A DNA stretch of 64,000 bases from Rhodoluna sp. (GCA_024641985.1 JAHEBZ010000006.1:1-64000); one strand, 5' to 3'. Shown: positions 49,267-59,882, counted from the stretch's first letter. Notes: generated by a model from the sequence alone, not told the origin. Made by a program: numbers and translations.

Positions 49267-50496
49267 TTAACCCAAGGCCTCGCGAATCGGCGCAAACTTA
49301 AGTTCGGTTTCGGCCAGCTCGGCCTCTGGCTCTGATCCTGCAACAATTCCACAGCCCGCAAATGCCCGAATGCTGCGATCGCTAATTTGAGCTCCGCGCA
49401 ACGCTATTGCCCATTCACCGTCGCCGTCGGCGCCAATCCAACCAACTGGCCCCGCATATCTGCCTCGGTCAAAATCTTCCAATTCGGCAAGAAGTTTTTG
49501 GGCTTCCAGCCGAGGTGTTCCGGCAACGGCAGCGGTTGGGTGAAGGGCTGCCGCCAAATCGAGCACAGAGGCATTCTTAATCAGCACTCCGTGAACATCG
49601 CTTGCCAGATGCCACAGGTTGGGCAGGGCCAAGCTAAAGGGTTTAGTGTCGGCATCTACCTGGCTGCAAAATGGGGTCAATGCGTTCACCAAAGAATCAA
49701 CCGCAAAAGCGTGTTCGAAAGTATTTTTTGCCGATGCCGCCAAAGCCGTGGCAATTGCTGCATCAACTCCGGGGTCGGTTCCGCGGCCAGCAGTGCCGGC
49801 AAGAACTCGTGCCGAAACTTGCCCGTGCGAAACGCGCACCAGCAGTTCTGGCGATGCACCAAACATTCCATCAACCGAATAGACCCAGCAGGTTGGGTAC
49901 TTTTTTGCCAATCGAGCAAGCACCGGCCGCAGATCAAAGTATGGCGCCAGCTGCGCAATCAAGTCTCGAGCCAAAACGACTTTCTCAAGCTTTGCTGCCC
50001 GAATATTTTCGACTGCTTCGACAACCGCCGACTTGAATTCGGCCGGGGTGTAATCACCTATTTTGAACTGCACCGCAGGGTTAGCTTCATAGGAAAGCTC
50101 TTTTGACCAAAAATCATCGCAGGCCGCGTCATCAACTTTGGTCAACCAAGTTTTGCCATCTCGAGTGCCCAGCACGACCTTTGGAACAACTAAAACGCTC
50201 TCTGCCTCGCTATCATCGGCAAAGGCAATGCTGCCGAAAGCCACCAAACCGGTGCCAGGCAGCCGCAGGTTGTCGGTGATTTCGAATTTCTCTGCCAGGT
50301 TGCGCCACTGTTCTGCCAGAGAGCCGATGCGGTCTGGGCCCGTTGCCGTTAGGCGCATCGCCTCGCCCCAGCCAACGATGCCTTGGCCGCCGCGAATAAA
50401 GGTGGTTGGTTCTGAAGGAAGGTGTGCAAGCAAGTCGAAATCTTCATCGGTGTGCAGTTCGGTCGTAACGAGGCTATAAACCATGGTTTGCCTCAT
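49267..50496 (-). CDS. menF: Isochorismate synthase
   Basis: KVVLARDLIAQ, GASPELLVRVSHGQVSARVLAGTAGRG, HPTAAVAGTPR. Confidence 0.94.
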   Translation of the reverse strand: MRQTMVYSLVTTELHTDEDFDLLAHLPSEPTTFIRGGQGIVGWGEAMRLTATGPDRIGSLAEQWRNLAEKFEITDNLRLPGTGLVAFGSIAFADDSEAESVLVVPKVVLGTRDGKTWLTKVDDAACDDFWSKELSYEANPAVQFKIGDYTPAEFKSAVVEAVENIRAAKLEKVVLARDLIAQLAPYFDLRPVLARLAKKYPTCWVYSVDGMFGASPELLVRVSHGQVSARVLAGTAGRGTDPGVDAAIATALAASAKNTFEHAFAVDSLVNALTPFCSQVDADTKPFSLALPNLWHLASDVHGVLIKNASVLDLAAALHPTAAVAGTPRLEAQKLLAELEDFDRGRYAGPVGWIGADGDGEWAIALRGAQISDRSIRAFAGCGIVAGSEPEAELAETELKFAPIREALG

Positions 50497-50611
50497 CTTT
50501 CGCTAACTGAGCGTTCGCTGTGAACATTGAAAATGCGCTGGGCCTTGTGCCCGCTATGGATAACCTAGAAATCGACCCAAAAAAATCCTAAACCCGCGAA
50601 AGAGGTTCGAG

Positions 50612-51181
50612 ATGCGCAAGTCGTCGCTGGCAGCCATCGCAGCATCGGGTTTAGTTGTTTTTGGCATTTTATTTGTGCCTTCGCTGGCCTTGGCCGAAGA
50701 AGCTGAAGGCACCCCAAAAGATAGCGACAGTTCGATTGTTGAGCCAACCCGGCCGGGCCACAGCGAAACCGATCGCAAACACAAAGACCTAGAAGAGCGC
50801 TATGGCAAAGAGGGGCACCTAATTGTTCCACCACTTGTCATTCGCCCCGAGAACGATGCCGAACAGGTTGAAGAAGATGCGAACGGCGAACTGGTAAGCA
50901 GTCAAAAAACTTCGGTAAATTCTGGGTTTGTGTTAACCACACCGAGCGCCGGCATAACCGGTGAAAGCGTTAACCCAACCGCGGGCAGTTTGCCTGCAGA
51001 GGTTCTTACCTCGTTCGACCCCGAACAAAACCTGCCAGTCGAAATCGACTCATCAAAACTGGCCGGCAAAAGCCCAGCCGATATGTTCATCGAAAGCGCT
51101 ACTGCCGGGTTAGCCGCAATGGCAATCGGAGCAATTGCGCTTGGTGCGATAGCCGGAACAAGGGCCATTCGCCGCAAGTAG
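50612..51181 (+). CDS. Exported protein with C-terminal TM anchor
   Basis: Signal peptide ending ALA; hydrophobic segment then RAIRRK at C-terminus. Confidence 0.65.
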   Translation: MRKSSLAAIAASGLVVFGILFVPSLALAEEAEGTPKDSDSSIVEPTRPGHSETDRKHKDLEERYGKEGHLIVPPLVIRPENDAEQVEEDANGELVSSQKTSVNSGFVLTTPSAGITGESVNPTAGSLPAEVLTSFDPEQNLPVEIDSSKLAGKSPADMFIESATAGLAAMAIGAIALGAIAGTRAIRRK

Positions 51182-51190
51182 ACTTAAGGT

Positions 51191-51943
51191 GTGAGCAAAG
51201 CTGATTTGGCTAAAAAGCCTGCCGAAGTTGCCGCCATGTTTGATGGCGTGGCCTCAACCTACGATCTAACCAACGCGCTTCTATCCTTTGGGCAAGATCG
51301 CCGTTGGCGGGCCATTGTTCGCGATGCCGTTGACCCACAGAGTGGTCAAAAAATCCTCGATCTCGCTGCGGGCACGGGAGCATCATCGGTTGCGTTTGCG
51401 GCCCCCGGCGTAAAGGTGATTGCAGGTGACTTTTCGGAGGGCATGTTGGCCGTTGGACGAAAGCGCCACCCCGAAATTGAGTTTGTTTTTGCCGATGCCA
51501 CCAATCTGCCTTTCAAAGACAACGAATTCGACGCCGTAACAATTTCGTTTGGCCTTCGAAATGTAGTCAACGTGAAAAAGGCGCTCGCCGAAATTAACCG
51601 GGTAACTAAGCCAGGCGGCCGCATCGTTATCTGTGAATTCTCAACGGTAACCAGCTCGCTGCTAAGCCCGTTCTACAACTTCTATCTCAAGCGCGTATTG
51701 CCTGCCCTTTCAAACCTGGGCAGCAAAACTCCTGAGGCCTACAGCTACCTTTCTGAATCAATTTTGGCTTGGCCAGACCAATACGAACTGGGCAAAAAAA
51801 TTACCAAAGCCGGTTACCGCGATGTGCAGTTTCGTAACCTAACCTTCGGAGTAGTGGCAGTGCACCGCGGCCTCAAGGTTGCTGCCAAACCGGCCGCCAA
51901 GCCGGCTGCCAACAAGCCTGCAACAAAGAAATCGGCAAAGTGA
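51191..51943 (+). CDS. menG: Demethylmenaquinone methyltransferase
   Basis: MFDGVASTYDLTNALLSFGQDRRWR, LDLAAGTGASS; KPAAKPAANKPATKKSAK tail; GTG start. Confidence 0.95.
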   Translation: MSKADLAKKPAEVAAMFDGVASTYDLTNALLSFGQDRRWRAIVRDAVDPQSGQKILDLAAGTGASSVAFAAPGVKVIAGDFSEGMLAVGRKRHPEIEFVFADATNLPFKDNEFDAVTISFGLRNVVNVKKALAEINRVTKPGGRIVICEFSTVTSSLLSPFYNFYLKRVLPALSNLGSKTPEAYSYLSESILAWPDQYELGKKITKAGYRDVQFRNLTFGVVAVHRGLKVAAKPAAKPAANKPATKKSAK

Positions 51944-52950
51944 GCTCGATTTCGCTGCCTAAGCAGCTTCGCAAAGTTGCCGACCGGGCACTTTTAAAAT
52001 CACTTGAAAGTGGTCTCGAGATCATCGAGACCAAGCTCAAAGAGTCAACCAGTCACGCCGAAAAAATCATCAACGATTCGGCTCGACACCTTGTTGATGC
52101 CGGCGGCAAAAGGGTTCGGCCAACCTTGGTGTTGCTAACCGCACAACTCGGCGACCCAACTCGGCAGCTAGTTATCGACGCATCGGTGGTTGTTGAGCTC
52201 ACCCACCTGGCCACGCTTTACCACGATGATGTGATGGACGAAGCTCCAACCCGCAGAGGTGTGCCTACGGCGCAAATGGTTTGGGGAAACTCGGTAGCGA
52301 TTCTTACTGGCGACTTGCTTTTCGCTCGCGCATCTCAGGTTGGAGCCCACCTGGGCCAAGCCTCGCTTGAGTTGCAGGCTGAAACATTTGAGCGCCTCTG
52401 CCTTGGGCAACTTCATGAGACTCTTGGGCCAACCCAAGACGAAGACCCAATCGCTCACTACATTCAGGTGTTAGCCGACAAAACCGGTTCGCTCATCTCT
52501 GCCGCAGCCCGGCTTGGCATCATTTTGAGTGGTGCACCCGCCGAATTTGAAGAGCCGTTGCGCATCTATGGCGAAAAAATTGGTGTGGCATTTCAACTAA
52601 TCGATGACGTAATCGACATTTCAGAGGCCGGCCCTTCTGGCAAGACCCCTGGCACAGACCTTCGCGCCGGTGTGCCAACTTTGCCCGTGTTGCTTCTTCG
52701 CAACGCTGCCGCCGGCGGCGATCAAGGCGCTCGCGACTTGCTAGAACTTATCGATGGCGGTCTCGAAGATGACGCCACATTGAACGAGGCCTTGGTTCGC
52801 CTGCGCAACCACCCCGTTGCCGAGCTTGCTTATCAAGAGGCAAAACGTTGGGCCGACGAAGCGGTGGCCGAGATTCAGGTGCTGCCTGCCGGCGCCGTCC
52901 GAAACGCCCTGGCTACATTTGCCCAAACCATAGTCGATCGCCAGCAGTAA
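51940..52950 (+). CDS. Polyprenyl diphosphate synthase
   Basis: GGKRVRPTLVLL, LYHDDVMDEAPTRRG, QLIDDVIDI. Confidence 0.95.
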   Translation: MSSISLPKQLRKVADRALLKSLESGLEIIETKLKESTSHAEKIINDSARHLVDAGGKRVRPTLVLLTAQLGDPTRQLVIDASVVVELTHLATLYHDDVMDEAPTRRGVPTAQMVWGNSVAILTGDLLFARASQVGAHLGQASLELQAETFERLCLGQLHETLGPTQDEDPIAHYIQVLADKTGSLISAAARLGIILSGAPAEFEEPLRIYGEKIGVAFQLIDDVIDISEAGPSGKTPGTDLRAGVPTLPVLLLRNAAAGGDQGARDLLELIDGGLEDDATLNEALVRLRNHPVAELAYQEAKRWADEAVAEIQVLPAGAVRNALATFAQTIVDRQQ

Positions 52951-52959
52951 GCGCTTTCA
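52946..52959. promoter_or_regulatory. LacI-family-like operator upstream of alpha-galactosidase
   Basis: AGTAAGCGCTTTCA, 13 of 14 positions of TGNAANCGNTTNCA. Confidence 0.65.
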
Positions 52960-53017
52960 GTCTGGTTGCTTCGGCAATAAACTGAGAACTTCCGATTACT
53001 CGATCAGGTAGGGCTCA

Positions 53018-55129
53018 ATGAGCAATCTCACTCACCTAACTAATGCCGGCGTTTCTGTGGTCATCGCCACCAGTTCAGGCACTCCATCGATCTTGCACTG
53101 GGGAAGAGCAATCAGCCCAGGCTTTGATGCATCTGCGTTGGTGCAGACCCAGCTTGAACCAACACCACACTGCGATTTTGATGAGCCCCAGACAATCGGC
53201 ATTTGGCGAGAAAACTCTCGCGGTTTTATCGGCGAACCAACCATCAAGGGTTCGCGCCCGGGGCGTGATTGGAGCCACCACTTCACAGTTCGCAGCACCC
53301 AACTCGATGGCAACACGGTCACATATGTGTCGATCGATGCAGAGGCCGAGCTAGAGATTGAAGCCCGATTTGAACTGACCGAACAAGGGGTTTTGAAGCT
53401 CAGCCAAAGGGTCACCAACCTTGGTCTAAGCGAGTTCACCGTTGAGGCTCTCACAAGCTATTTGCCAGTGCCCGATTATACGAAAGACGTTCTCGATTTT
53501 CACGGGCGATGGATGCGCGAGCGCCAGCCGCAGCGCCAGGCTATTCGAGTTGGCAACTGGGTTCGAGAGGGGCGCGAGGGGCGCACCGGCCACGATTACA
53601 CTCTGATTCAGTTTGCACTTGCCGAGGGAACCACCTTCGAGCACGGTGAGGCCTGGGGTTTGAGCCTGGCTTGGTCGGGCAACAATCGCCATGTGGTTGA
53701 GCGCACGGCAATTGGCCGCACCAGCATGGGTGCAGGCGAGTTACTCTTGCCAGACGAGATGGTTTTGGCAAGCAACGAGTCATACCAGGCACCCACAGTG
53801 GTTGCGGTTTATGCAAACGACGGCATCGATGGCGCCAGCCACCGCTTGCACAGCATGCTGCGAGCTCGCCCAAACCACCCAACCAACATTCGCCCTCGCC
53901 CGGTCACCCTGAATGTTTGGGAAGCCGTCTATTTTGACCACGATTTCGACAAGTTGGCTGCACTTGCAGATGCGGCTGCCGCAATCGGTGTTGAGCGATT
54001 TGTGCTTGACGACGGTTGGTTTGGCGCTCGCCGCCACGATCGCGCCGGCCTTGGCGACTGGGTGGTTAGCAAGGATGTTTGGCCCGAGGGTCTTGGCAAA
54101 TTGGTCGACAAGGTTAAGTCTGTCGGCCTCGAATTTGGGCTTTGGTTCGAAGGTGAAATGGTCAACCAAGACAGCGATCTCTATCGCGAACACCCAGAGT
54201 GGATTCTTCAGGCGGGCGGTCGAATTCCGCCGGAGTTCCGAACCCAACAGGTTCTCGATCTTGCTCACGACGGAGCCTACAAGCACGTCTTCGACCAGAC
54301 TCACGCAATTCTCAGCGAATACGACATCGCATATATCAAGTGGGATCACAACCGCGTGCTCACCGAGGCTTCGCACTATGGCAAGGCTGCGGTGCGCAAG
54401 CAGGTCGAGGCCATTTATCGCATGTTTGATGAGCTGAAGGCGGCTCATCCGGGGCTCGAAATTGAAAGCTGCTCATCGGGTGGCGGCCGCATCGATCTTG
54501 GAATGATCGATCACGCAGATCGCTTCTGGACTTCGGATAACAACGATGCTCTTGAGCGTCAGTCGATAAACCGCTACACCTCGATAGCGATTCCGCCAGA
54601 GTTGCTTGGCACACACATTGGCCCAACCAAGGCGCACTCGAGCGGGCGCACTCACAGCCACACGTTCAGGGCTATCACGGCACTTTGGGGTCACGCCGGC
54701 CTCGAGTGGGATCTAACCGAGGCGTCGGTTGAAGACATGGAGCTGCTCAAGGGCTGGACCAGTTATTACAAGGCCAAGCGCGGGCTTTTGCACTCTGGCC
54801 GAACGGTGCGCGTAGATGGTTCAGAAACCAGCAACCAAATTCATGGTGTGGTCGCTCAAGACAAGAGCGAGGCGCTTTATATGTATGCCCAGCTCACCAC
54901 CTCTGAATACAGCCGCCCGGCTAACATTCGCCTGACTGGTTTGGATTCCGAGGCGACCTATTTGGTCAAGGTAGTCGAACCCGCCGGTGCAGCTGTTGGC
55001 ATGCAATTGTTGCCGCCAAAGTGGTATGCCGGGGTTCGGGTTCCAGGCGCATTCTTGGCCTCGAGCGGTTTGCGTGCTCCGGTGCTGCGGCCAGAACAGG
55101 CAATGTTGATTGAAGCGACCCGAGTCTAA
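53018..55129 (+). CDS. Alpha-galactosidase, GH36
   Basis: RFVLDDGWFGARRHDRAGLGDW, YIKWDHNR, ESCSSGGGRIDLGMIDHADRFWTSDNNDA. Confidence 0.95.
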   Translation: MSNLTHLTNAGVSVVIATSSGTPSILHWGRAISPGFDASALVQTQLEPTPHCDFDEPQTIGIWRENSRGFIGEPTIKGSRPGRDWSHHFTVRSTQLDGNTVTYVSIDAEAELEIEARFELTEQGVLKLSQRVTNLGLSEFTVEALTSYLPVPDYTKDVLDFHGRWMRERQPQRQAIRVGNWVREGREGRTGHDYTLIQFALAEGTTFEHGEAWGLSLAWSGNNRHVVERTAIGRTSMGAGELLLPDEMVLASNESYQAPTVVAVYANDGIDGASHRLHSMLRARPNHPTNIRPRPVTLNVWEAVYFDHDFDKLAALADAAAAIGVERFVLDDGWFGARRHDRAGLGDWVVSKDVWPEGLGKLVDKVKSVGLEFGLWFEGEMVNQDSDLYREHPEWILQAGGRIPPEFRTQQVLDLAHDGAYKHVFDQTHAILSEYDIAYIKWDHNRVLTEASHYGKAAVRKQVEAIYRMFDELKAAHPGLEIESCSSGGGRIDLGMIDHADRFWTSDNNDALERQSINRYTSIAIPPELLGTHIGPTKAHSSGRTHSHTFRAITALWGHAGLEWDLTEASVEDMELLKGWTSYYKAKRGLLHSGRTVRVDGSETSNQIHGVVAQDKSEALYMYAQLTTSEYSRPANIRLTGLDSEATYLVKVVEPAGAAVGMQLLPPKWYAGVRVPGAFLASSGLRAPVLRPEQAMLIEATRV

Positions 55130-55153
55130 ATAGCAACTTAGACTTGAACTCTT

Positions 55154-56407
55154 ATGAGTTTGAGTGCAGCTAGGGGCCGCAGTGCCGAAATAGGCATGGC
55201 CGGCGCGTTTTTTGTGCAGGGCATTTCAAACACCATGATGATTCCTCGCGTTCCAGAGCTAATCGATCAGATCAATGTCGAGTTCACTACCTGGGGCTTA
55301 ATCATCGGGCTTGCCGGCCTGGGGTCACTCTTGGGTCTAACGGTTTCGGCAAAAATTATCAGCCGCTTCGGCACCCGTTTGGTGGTGCGCTGGGGTGCAA
55401 TCATCTCGGCTTGTTTCATGATGTCTTTGCCCTTCGTGCACGAGGCTTGGGTGTTCTTTGCAGCTCAGCTAGGCATGTCATTTGTTGGCGCATTTGTGGG
55501 TGTGGCAATCAACGCACAAGCGGTGGCAGTTCAAAAATTGCTAAATCGAGTCGTCATCGGCAAGTTCCATGGCTCGTGGAGCATCGGTGCCGCAATTTCG
55601 GTAGCGTTCAGCGGTTCTCTCGCGCTCGTAATGTCGCTCGTGGTGCACTTTTTGGTGCTCGGAAGCATTTGCATAATCGCGCTCTTCGTCACCACCCACT
55701 ATCTGCTGACGCCCGACGAAGTGGGCAAATCAGACAATCGCAAGTTTGGTAAAAAGATTTCATTTTTCAAAACCCCCAAGCAGGTTTGGTTGCTTACGGC
55801 AGGGCTTTTTGCCGGCATGTTCCCCGAGATTTGCCTGATGGACTGGAGCGCGGTTTTTGCAAAAACCGAAATCGGTGTCAACGCCTCGCTTGGCGCGATG
55901 CCCTATACGGTGTTTGGCATTGCCATGATCGTCGGCCGCCTTTCGATCGGCAGATTAACTAAAAAGTTCCACATTAGTGAGCTATCAAAATGGGGCGGCA
56001 TCTTTGGGTCGATAGCACTTGGTCTTGGTGTGTGGCTTGGCCCAACGCTGGCTGCCTCAGATCAAATTCTGGGTCTTGTTGTGCTGGTTGCCCTCTGGTC
56101 GATCAGCGGTTTAGGCATGGCCCCAATGGTGCCTTCATTCTTCAGCGGCGCCGGTTACGTTAAGGGGCTGCAAACCGCCCAAGCTCTTGCTCGCATGACC
56201 TTGGTCAACTCGATTGTCATGATGGGTGCCAAAATCACAATGGGCGGCATCGCTCAGGGGGTTGACCTACAGGTCGCCTTCATCTTTCCGACAACCATGA
56301 TGTTCACTGCCGGGTTTATTGCTCACGTGGTAGCCAAACGGGCAAAACGAGCCGAGGCAATTGCAAACGCCTTCCCGCCAACCGGCCCAATTTCTATCGG
56401 AAGTTAG
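55154..56407 (+). CDS. MFS transporter
   Basis: 12 hydrophobic segments; [18 protein letters not shown]. Confidence 0.85.
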   Translation: MSLSAARGRSAEIGMAGAFFVQGISNTMMIPRVPELIDQINVEFTTWGLIIGLAGLGSLLGLTVSAKIISRFGTRLVVRWGAIISACFMMSLPFVHEAWVFFAAQLGMSFVGAFVGVAINAQAVAVQKLLNRVVIGKFHGSWSIGAAISVAFSGSLALVMSLVVHFLVLGSICIIALFVTTHYLLTPDEVGKSDNRKFGKKISFFKTPKQVWLLTAGLFAGMFPEICLMDWSAVFAKTEIGVNASLGAMPYTVFGIAMIVGRLSIGRLTKKFHISELSKWGGIFGSIALGLGVWLGPTLAASDQILGLVVLVALWSISGLGMAPMVPSFFSGAGYVKGLQTAQALARMTLVNSIVMMGAKITMGGIAQGVDLQVAFIFPTTMMFTAGFIAHVVAKRAKRAEAIANAFPPTGPISIGS

Positions 56408-56882
56408 TGAATTGCACGTCGATGTCGAGGTCTTTGCCCTTTAGAAGGGCCATGGTTTCTTGCAGGTCATCGCGGCTTTTGCTTTGCACTCGAAGCTCAT
56501 CGCCCTGAATTTGGCTCTTCACGCTCTTTGGGCCTTCTTCGCGAATAATCTTTGAAATCTTCTTGGCTTGCTCTTGGTCGATGCCGTTCTTCAGCTCGCC
56601 CTCGATGCGATATTCCTTGCCCGAAGGAAAAGGCTTTCCGTCTACAAAGCTTTTTAGCGAGATGCCACGCTTGGCCAGCTTTGACTGAAACACGTCGAGC
56701 ACTGCTTTAACGCGGTCTTCGCTCGAAGCCTTCATCAAAATCTTCTCGCCGCTCCAATCGATTTCGGCGCCGACGCCCTTAAAGTCGTAGCGCGACTCAA
56801 TTTCTTTTTGAGCCTGCATCAAAGCGTTGTTCGCTTCTTGCTTGTCTACTTTGCTTACGATGTCGAATGTTGAATCAGCCAT
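56394..56882 (-). CDS. YajQ family cyclic-dinucleotide-binding-type protein
   Basis: [36 protein letters not shown]. Confidence 0.95.
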   Translation of the reverse strand: MADSTFDIVSKVDKQEANNALMQAQKEIESRYDFKGVGAEIDWSGEKILMKASSEDRVKAVLDVFQSKLAKRGISLKSFVDGKPFPSGKEYRIEGELKNGIDQEQAKKISKIIREEGPKSVKSQIQGDELRVQSKSRDDLQETMALLKGKDLDIDVQFTNFR

Positions 56883-56908
56883 GGGTTCAGTTTACCTTTT
56901 GGGTCAAT

Positions 56909-57946
56909 TTACTTTTGCGAGAGTTTTGCAGGTCGGGCGGTGCTCGAACGAATCAAGAGTTCAACCGGCCATTCGGTCGATTCTTCAACGCTAAGCTTGC
57001 TTTCGTAATCGGGGTCATCGATTAATGCCAAAAGCATGTTGGTGGCATTTTGCCCTTGATCGCGAACTCTCTGGTTGATGGTGGTCAGCCCAAAAAATTC
57101 AGCCATATCGTGGTTGTCAATGCCAATCACCGAGATGTCTTGTGGCACGCGAAGGCCAAGGTCTTTAACCGCGATGATGGTGCCAAAACCCATTTCGTCT
57201 GAGTTGCAAAAAATTGCGCTCGGTGCATCCAACGGGTTTCCCAAGATTTGTTTGGTCACGTGATATGCGCTTTGAATTGTGTAGTCAGCCTCGCCTTGCC
57301 AAGCCGGGTATGGCGCTAATCCAGCCTCTTTCATGGCGTGCAAATAACCCTGATGGCGCAGAGATTCTTGATTGAACTCTTTGTCGCCGCCGGGCTTGCC
57401 GCTCACGTGCGCGATGCGAGTGTGCCCAAGCGAGATCAGGTGTTGGGTTGCCAGCATTCCTGCCTTAAAGTCATCCATCACTAGGCTTCGGCCTCCTTCA
57501 ATGATGCCGCCAACGCCGATAACCGGTTTCTTCATGGCGGTTAGGCTAGCCAGCTCGGCAGCGCTCGGGCGAACGGCGATGGTTAAAACGGCATCCACGC
57601 GTTTGCGCAACAAGAAGTCGTTAAATATTTTGGCGCGCTGTTCTTCGCCACCGCTCAGGTTATACAGAGTTAGGTCATAACCGTGTTCGATCAGGTTGTT
57701 TTCGATTGACTCGAGCATCGCCGAAAAGAACCAGCGGTCGATGTATGGCAAAACCACACCGATGTTTCGGTTGCGGCCGGTTGCCAAGGTGTAGGCAGAG
57801 TGCGAGGCAACATAACCAAGTTCGGCGGCGGCTTGCTCAACTTTTGCGCGAGCGCGATCAGAAACGTGGTCTTTACCGCTTAGTGCGCGCGACACCGTCG
57901 CGGTCGAAACTCCTGCAAGTTTTGCAACATCTTCAATGCCGGCCAT
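56909..57946 (-). CDS. LacI family transcriptional regulator
   Basis: MAGIEDVAKLAGVSTATVSRALSGKDHVSDRARAKV; start moved to 57946. Confidence 0.93.
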   Translation of the reverse strand: MAGIEDVAKLAGVSTATVSRALSGKDHVSDRARAKVEQAAAELGYVASHSAYTLATGRNRNIGVVLPYIDRWFFSAMLESIENNLIEHGYDLTLYNLSGGEEQRAKIFNDFLLRKRVDAVLTIAVRPSAAELASLTAMKKPVIGVGGIIEGGRSLVMDDFKAGMLATQHLISLGHTRIAHVSGKPGGDKEFNQESLRHQGYLHAMKEAGLAPYPAWQGEADYTIQSAYHVTKQILGNPLDAPSAIFCNSDEMGFGTIIAVKDLGLRVPQDISVIGIDNHDMAEFFGLTTINQRVRDQGQNATNMLLALIDDPDYESKLSVEESTEWPVELLIRSSTARPAKLSQK

Positions 57947-58010
57947 GAAATTCCTGTAAATTCGAGGGATTTTTGTAAAACCCGTTGAAAATAATCGTAA
58001 TGGAAACTTT

Positions 58011-58024
58011 TGTAACCGCTTGCA
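58011..58024. promoter_or_regulatory. LacI-family-like operator upstream of the lacI-type gene
   Basis: TGTAACCGCTTGCA, full match to TGNAANCGNTTNCA. Confidence 0.7.
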
Positions 58025-58105
58025 CTGTTTAGTGTCGCCATAAAAATGGGCTAAACTTGTCAAGCACCTTCGATCGGCTGATTACAGGCGACCGAAAGTG
58101 CATCT

Positions 58106-58187
58106 GGCTAGTTACCCAAGCGGCCAAAGGGATCTGACTGTAAATCAGCCGGCTCAGCCTTCGGGGGTTCGAATCCCTCACTAGCCA
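58106..58187 (+). tRNA. tRNA-Tyr (GTA)
   Basis: GGCTAGTTACCCAAGCGGCCAAAGGGATCTGACTGTAAATCAG...GGTTCGAATCCCTCACTAGCCA, long variable arm. Confidence 0.96.
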
Positions 58188-58198
58188 CATACGGGAAG

Positions 58199-58238
58199 CC
58201 CCGCCAACACAGGCATGTAGCAGTGTTAGCGGGGTTTT
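58199..58238 (+). terminator. Intrinsic terminator after tRNA-Tyr
   Basis: CCCCGCCAACAC...GTGTTAGCGGGG then TTTT (one mismatch). Confidence 0.8.
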
Positions 58239-58396
58239 CTGGTACTCGGTGTGCATTTTTATGTGCTAGCGCGGAGATTGCTTGCCTTCCCGCGACAAAG
58301 GGTTGAGAGAAATAGTTGTCGCTAGGTGGAAAAGTCTCGCCTCTGAGTTAGCGTTATTCAACGCGTTCATAGTTGTGTAAATTGGGGGACATTGAA

Positions 58397-59794
58397 ATGA
58401 CTAAAAAGGCAGCACCCGAACCAGAAATCACGAACCTGGACTTCATGTTTGCCGATGAAGGTTCTTGGAACGGTTCCGACTACTCATATGACCCAGCTTT
58501 TTGGCACAGGTCCATGGCAGATGTAGAGGCAGTTCTAGACAGTGAGTTCGCGTATGAGGACCCTGCGCCTCAGGCTACTTTCGCTCCAGATTTCAACGCA
58601 GAATCTTGGAAGAAAACCGCGAACTTTGGCGAAATTTCGACTCATGTGTCAGATTGGGCTAAGTATCTATCGGACCCCGATGAACCTTTGTACCTGGAAA
58701 TTCCGTTCCCAGAGCACTTCCGCGAAAGTATTAGGAATCAGTTTCGAATCGATGCGGGCTTAGCCCTCATTCGCTCTTCAAGGTCAATGCGCGAGTATTT
58801 TCGGTACTGGTCTGCCTATCAAGCCGCTGTAGTGACCAACGCTTCGCTAGTAAGACCGAACAGTAATGCAAATTGGAATTATGGATGCTCAGGAATCTTG
58901 GGGCTCTTTATCCTGCTCTTCATAGTCACGGGAATCAAAAGTGACAATCTTGGAGGCGCAAGCTTCTTCGCAGTTCTTTTTGGTTTGGGTATTGTTTGGT
59001 TGATGAGAAGCGGAAGGCGGCGAGTAGAGTTGCGGCGTCAAGACTTCGAAGACCGTGTTCAGCGCGCCAACTCTGACTTAGCTAAGTCGCGCAAGAAGGT
59101 AATGGGGTTTCTTGAGCGCAACGGCTGGTACGCCCCTGCGCTTGATAAAGTCATCGCTGCTGCTGCTGAACTGGCAGAAAACTTCATCGAAGAACAAGAA
59201 GTTATTTTGGCAAAACGTAGAGACGCCAACAAGTTCATTGACGCTCCGCACTCGCCTAAACAAATCCAAGGACTTATGTCGGATGGTGCGACTAAGGCAG
59301 GTCCAAAAAAGATGGAACGCTTTAGTCCGCGAGACTATGAAATTTTCTGTGCTGGTTGGGTCGAATATTTAGGTGGCGAAAATGTGCGTGTAACGCAGCA
59401 AAGCGCAGACGGTGGGATAGACATCGTTTCCGACAACGAGGTTGCTCAGGTAAAGCTTCATGGCTCTCCAGTCTCAGTACAACCGATTCGCGAGTTGTTT
59501 GGAGTTTCTCAGTCGGTGTCTAAGACGCCTCTCTTCTTTACTTCAACTGGCTATACGCAGGCCGCGATTACATTCGCAGAGGCCAACGACGTTTTCCTCT
59601 TCATCGCAGACCCTGTGAACGAGGACCTAAAGGGTGTGACTGAAATTTCCCGAGCTCTCAAACGCACAGGTCTGACGTTAAATCGGGCTACGGATGATGT
59701 GCCGCTTGTTTTTGGGAATACTGAGGGCAACGCACATTCAGGAATAGATGGCTACGAAGATGGCCACGCTTCTGACGGTTACCTGAACAGATAG
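58397..59794 (+). CDS. Membrane-anchored Mrr-like restriction endonuclease domain protein
   Basis: Two adjacent TM segments mid-protein; C-terminal FSPRDYEIFCAGWVEYLGG...GGIDIVSDNEVAQVK (D...QxK nuclease signature). Confidence 0.8.
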   Translation: MTKKAAPEPEITNLDFMFADEGSWNGSDYSYDPAFWHRSMADVEAVLDSEFAYEDPAPQATFAPDFNAESWKKTANFGEISTHVSDWAKYLSDPDEPLYLEIPFPEHFRESIRNQFRIDAGLALIRSSRSMREYFRYWSAYQAAVVTNASLVRPNSNANWNYGCSGILGLFILLFIVTGIKSDNLGGASFFAVLFGLGIVWLMRSGRRRVELRRQDFEDRVQRANSDLAKSRKKVMGFLERNGWYAPALDKVIAAAAELAENFIEEQEVILAKRRDANKFIDAPHSPKQIQGLMSDGATKAGPKKMERFSPRDYEIFCAGWVEYLGGENVRVTQQSADGGIDIVSDNEVAQVKLHGSPVSVQPIRELFGVSQSVSKTPLFFTSTGYTQAAITFAEANDVFLFIADPVNEDLKGVTEISRALKRTGLTLNRATDDVPLVFGNTEGNAHSGIDGYEDGHASDGYLNR

Positions 59795-59882
59795 TTTTGG
59801 GTCAATCTGGTGGCAAGGCCTACCTCATCGCTCAAGCGCATTCTAAAAGCGATGAGGCGCCTTTGCCCCCTAACTCCATCGA

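Noticed and set aside
53780-54448. 222-aa minus-strand ORF inside the alpha-galactosidase gene
   Set aside because: Fully antisense to a clear GH36 gene with conserved catalytic motifs
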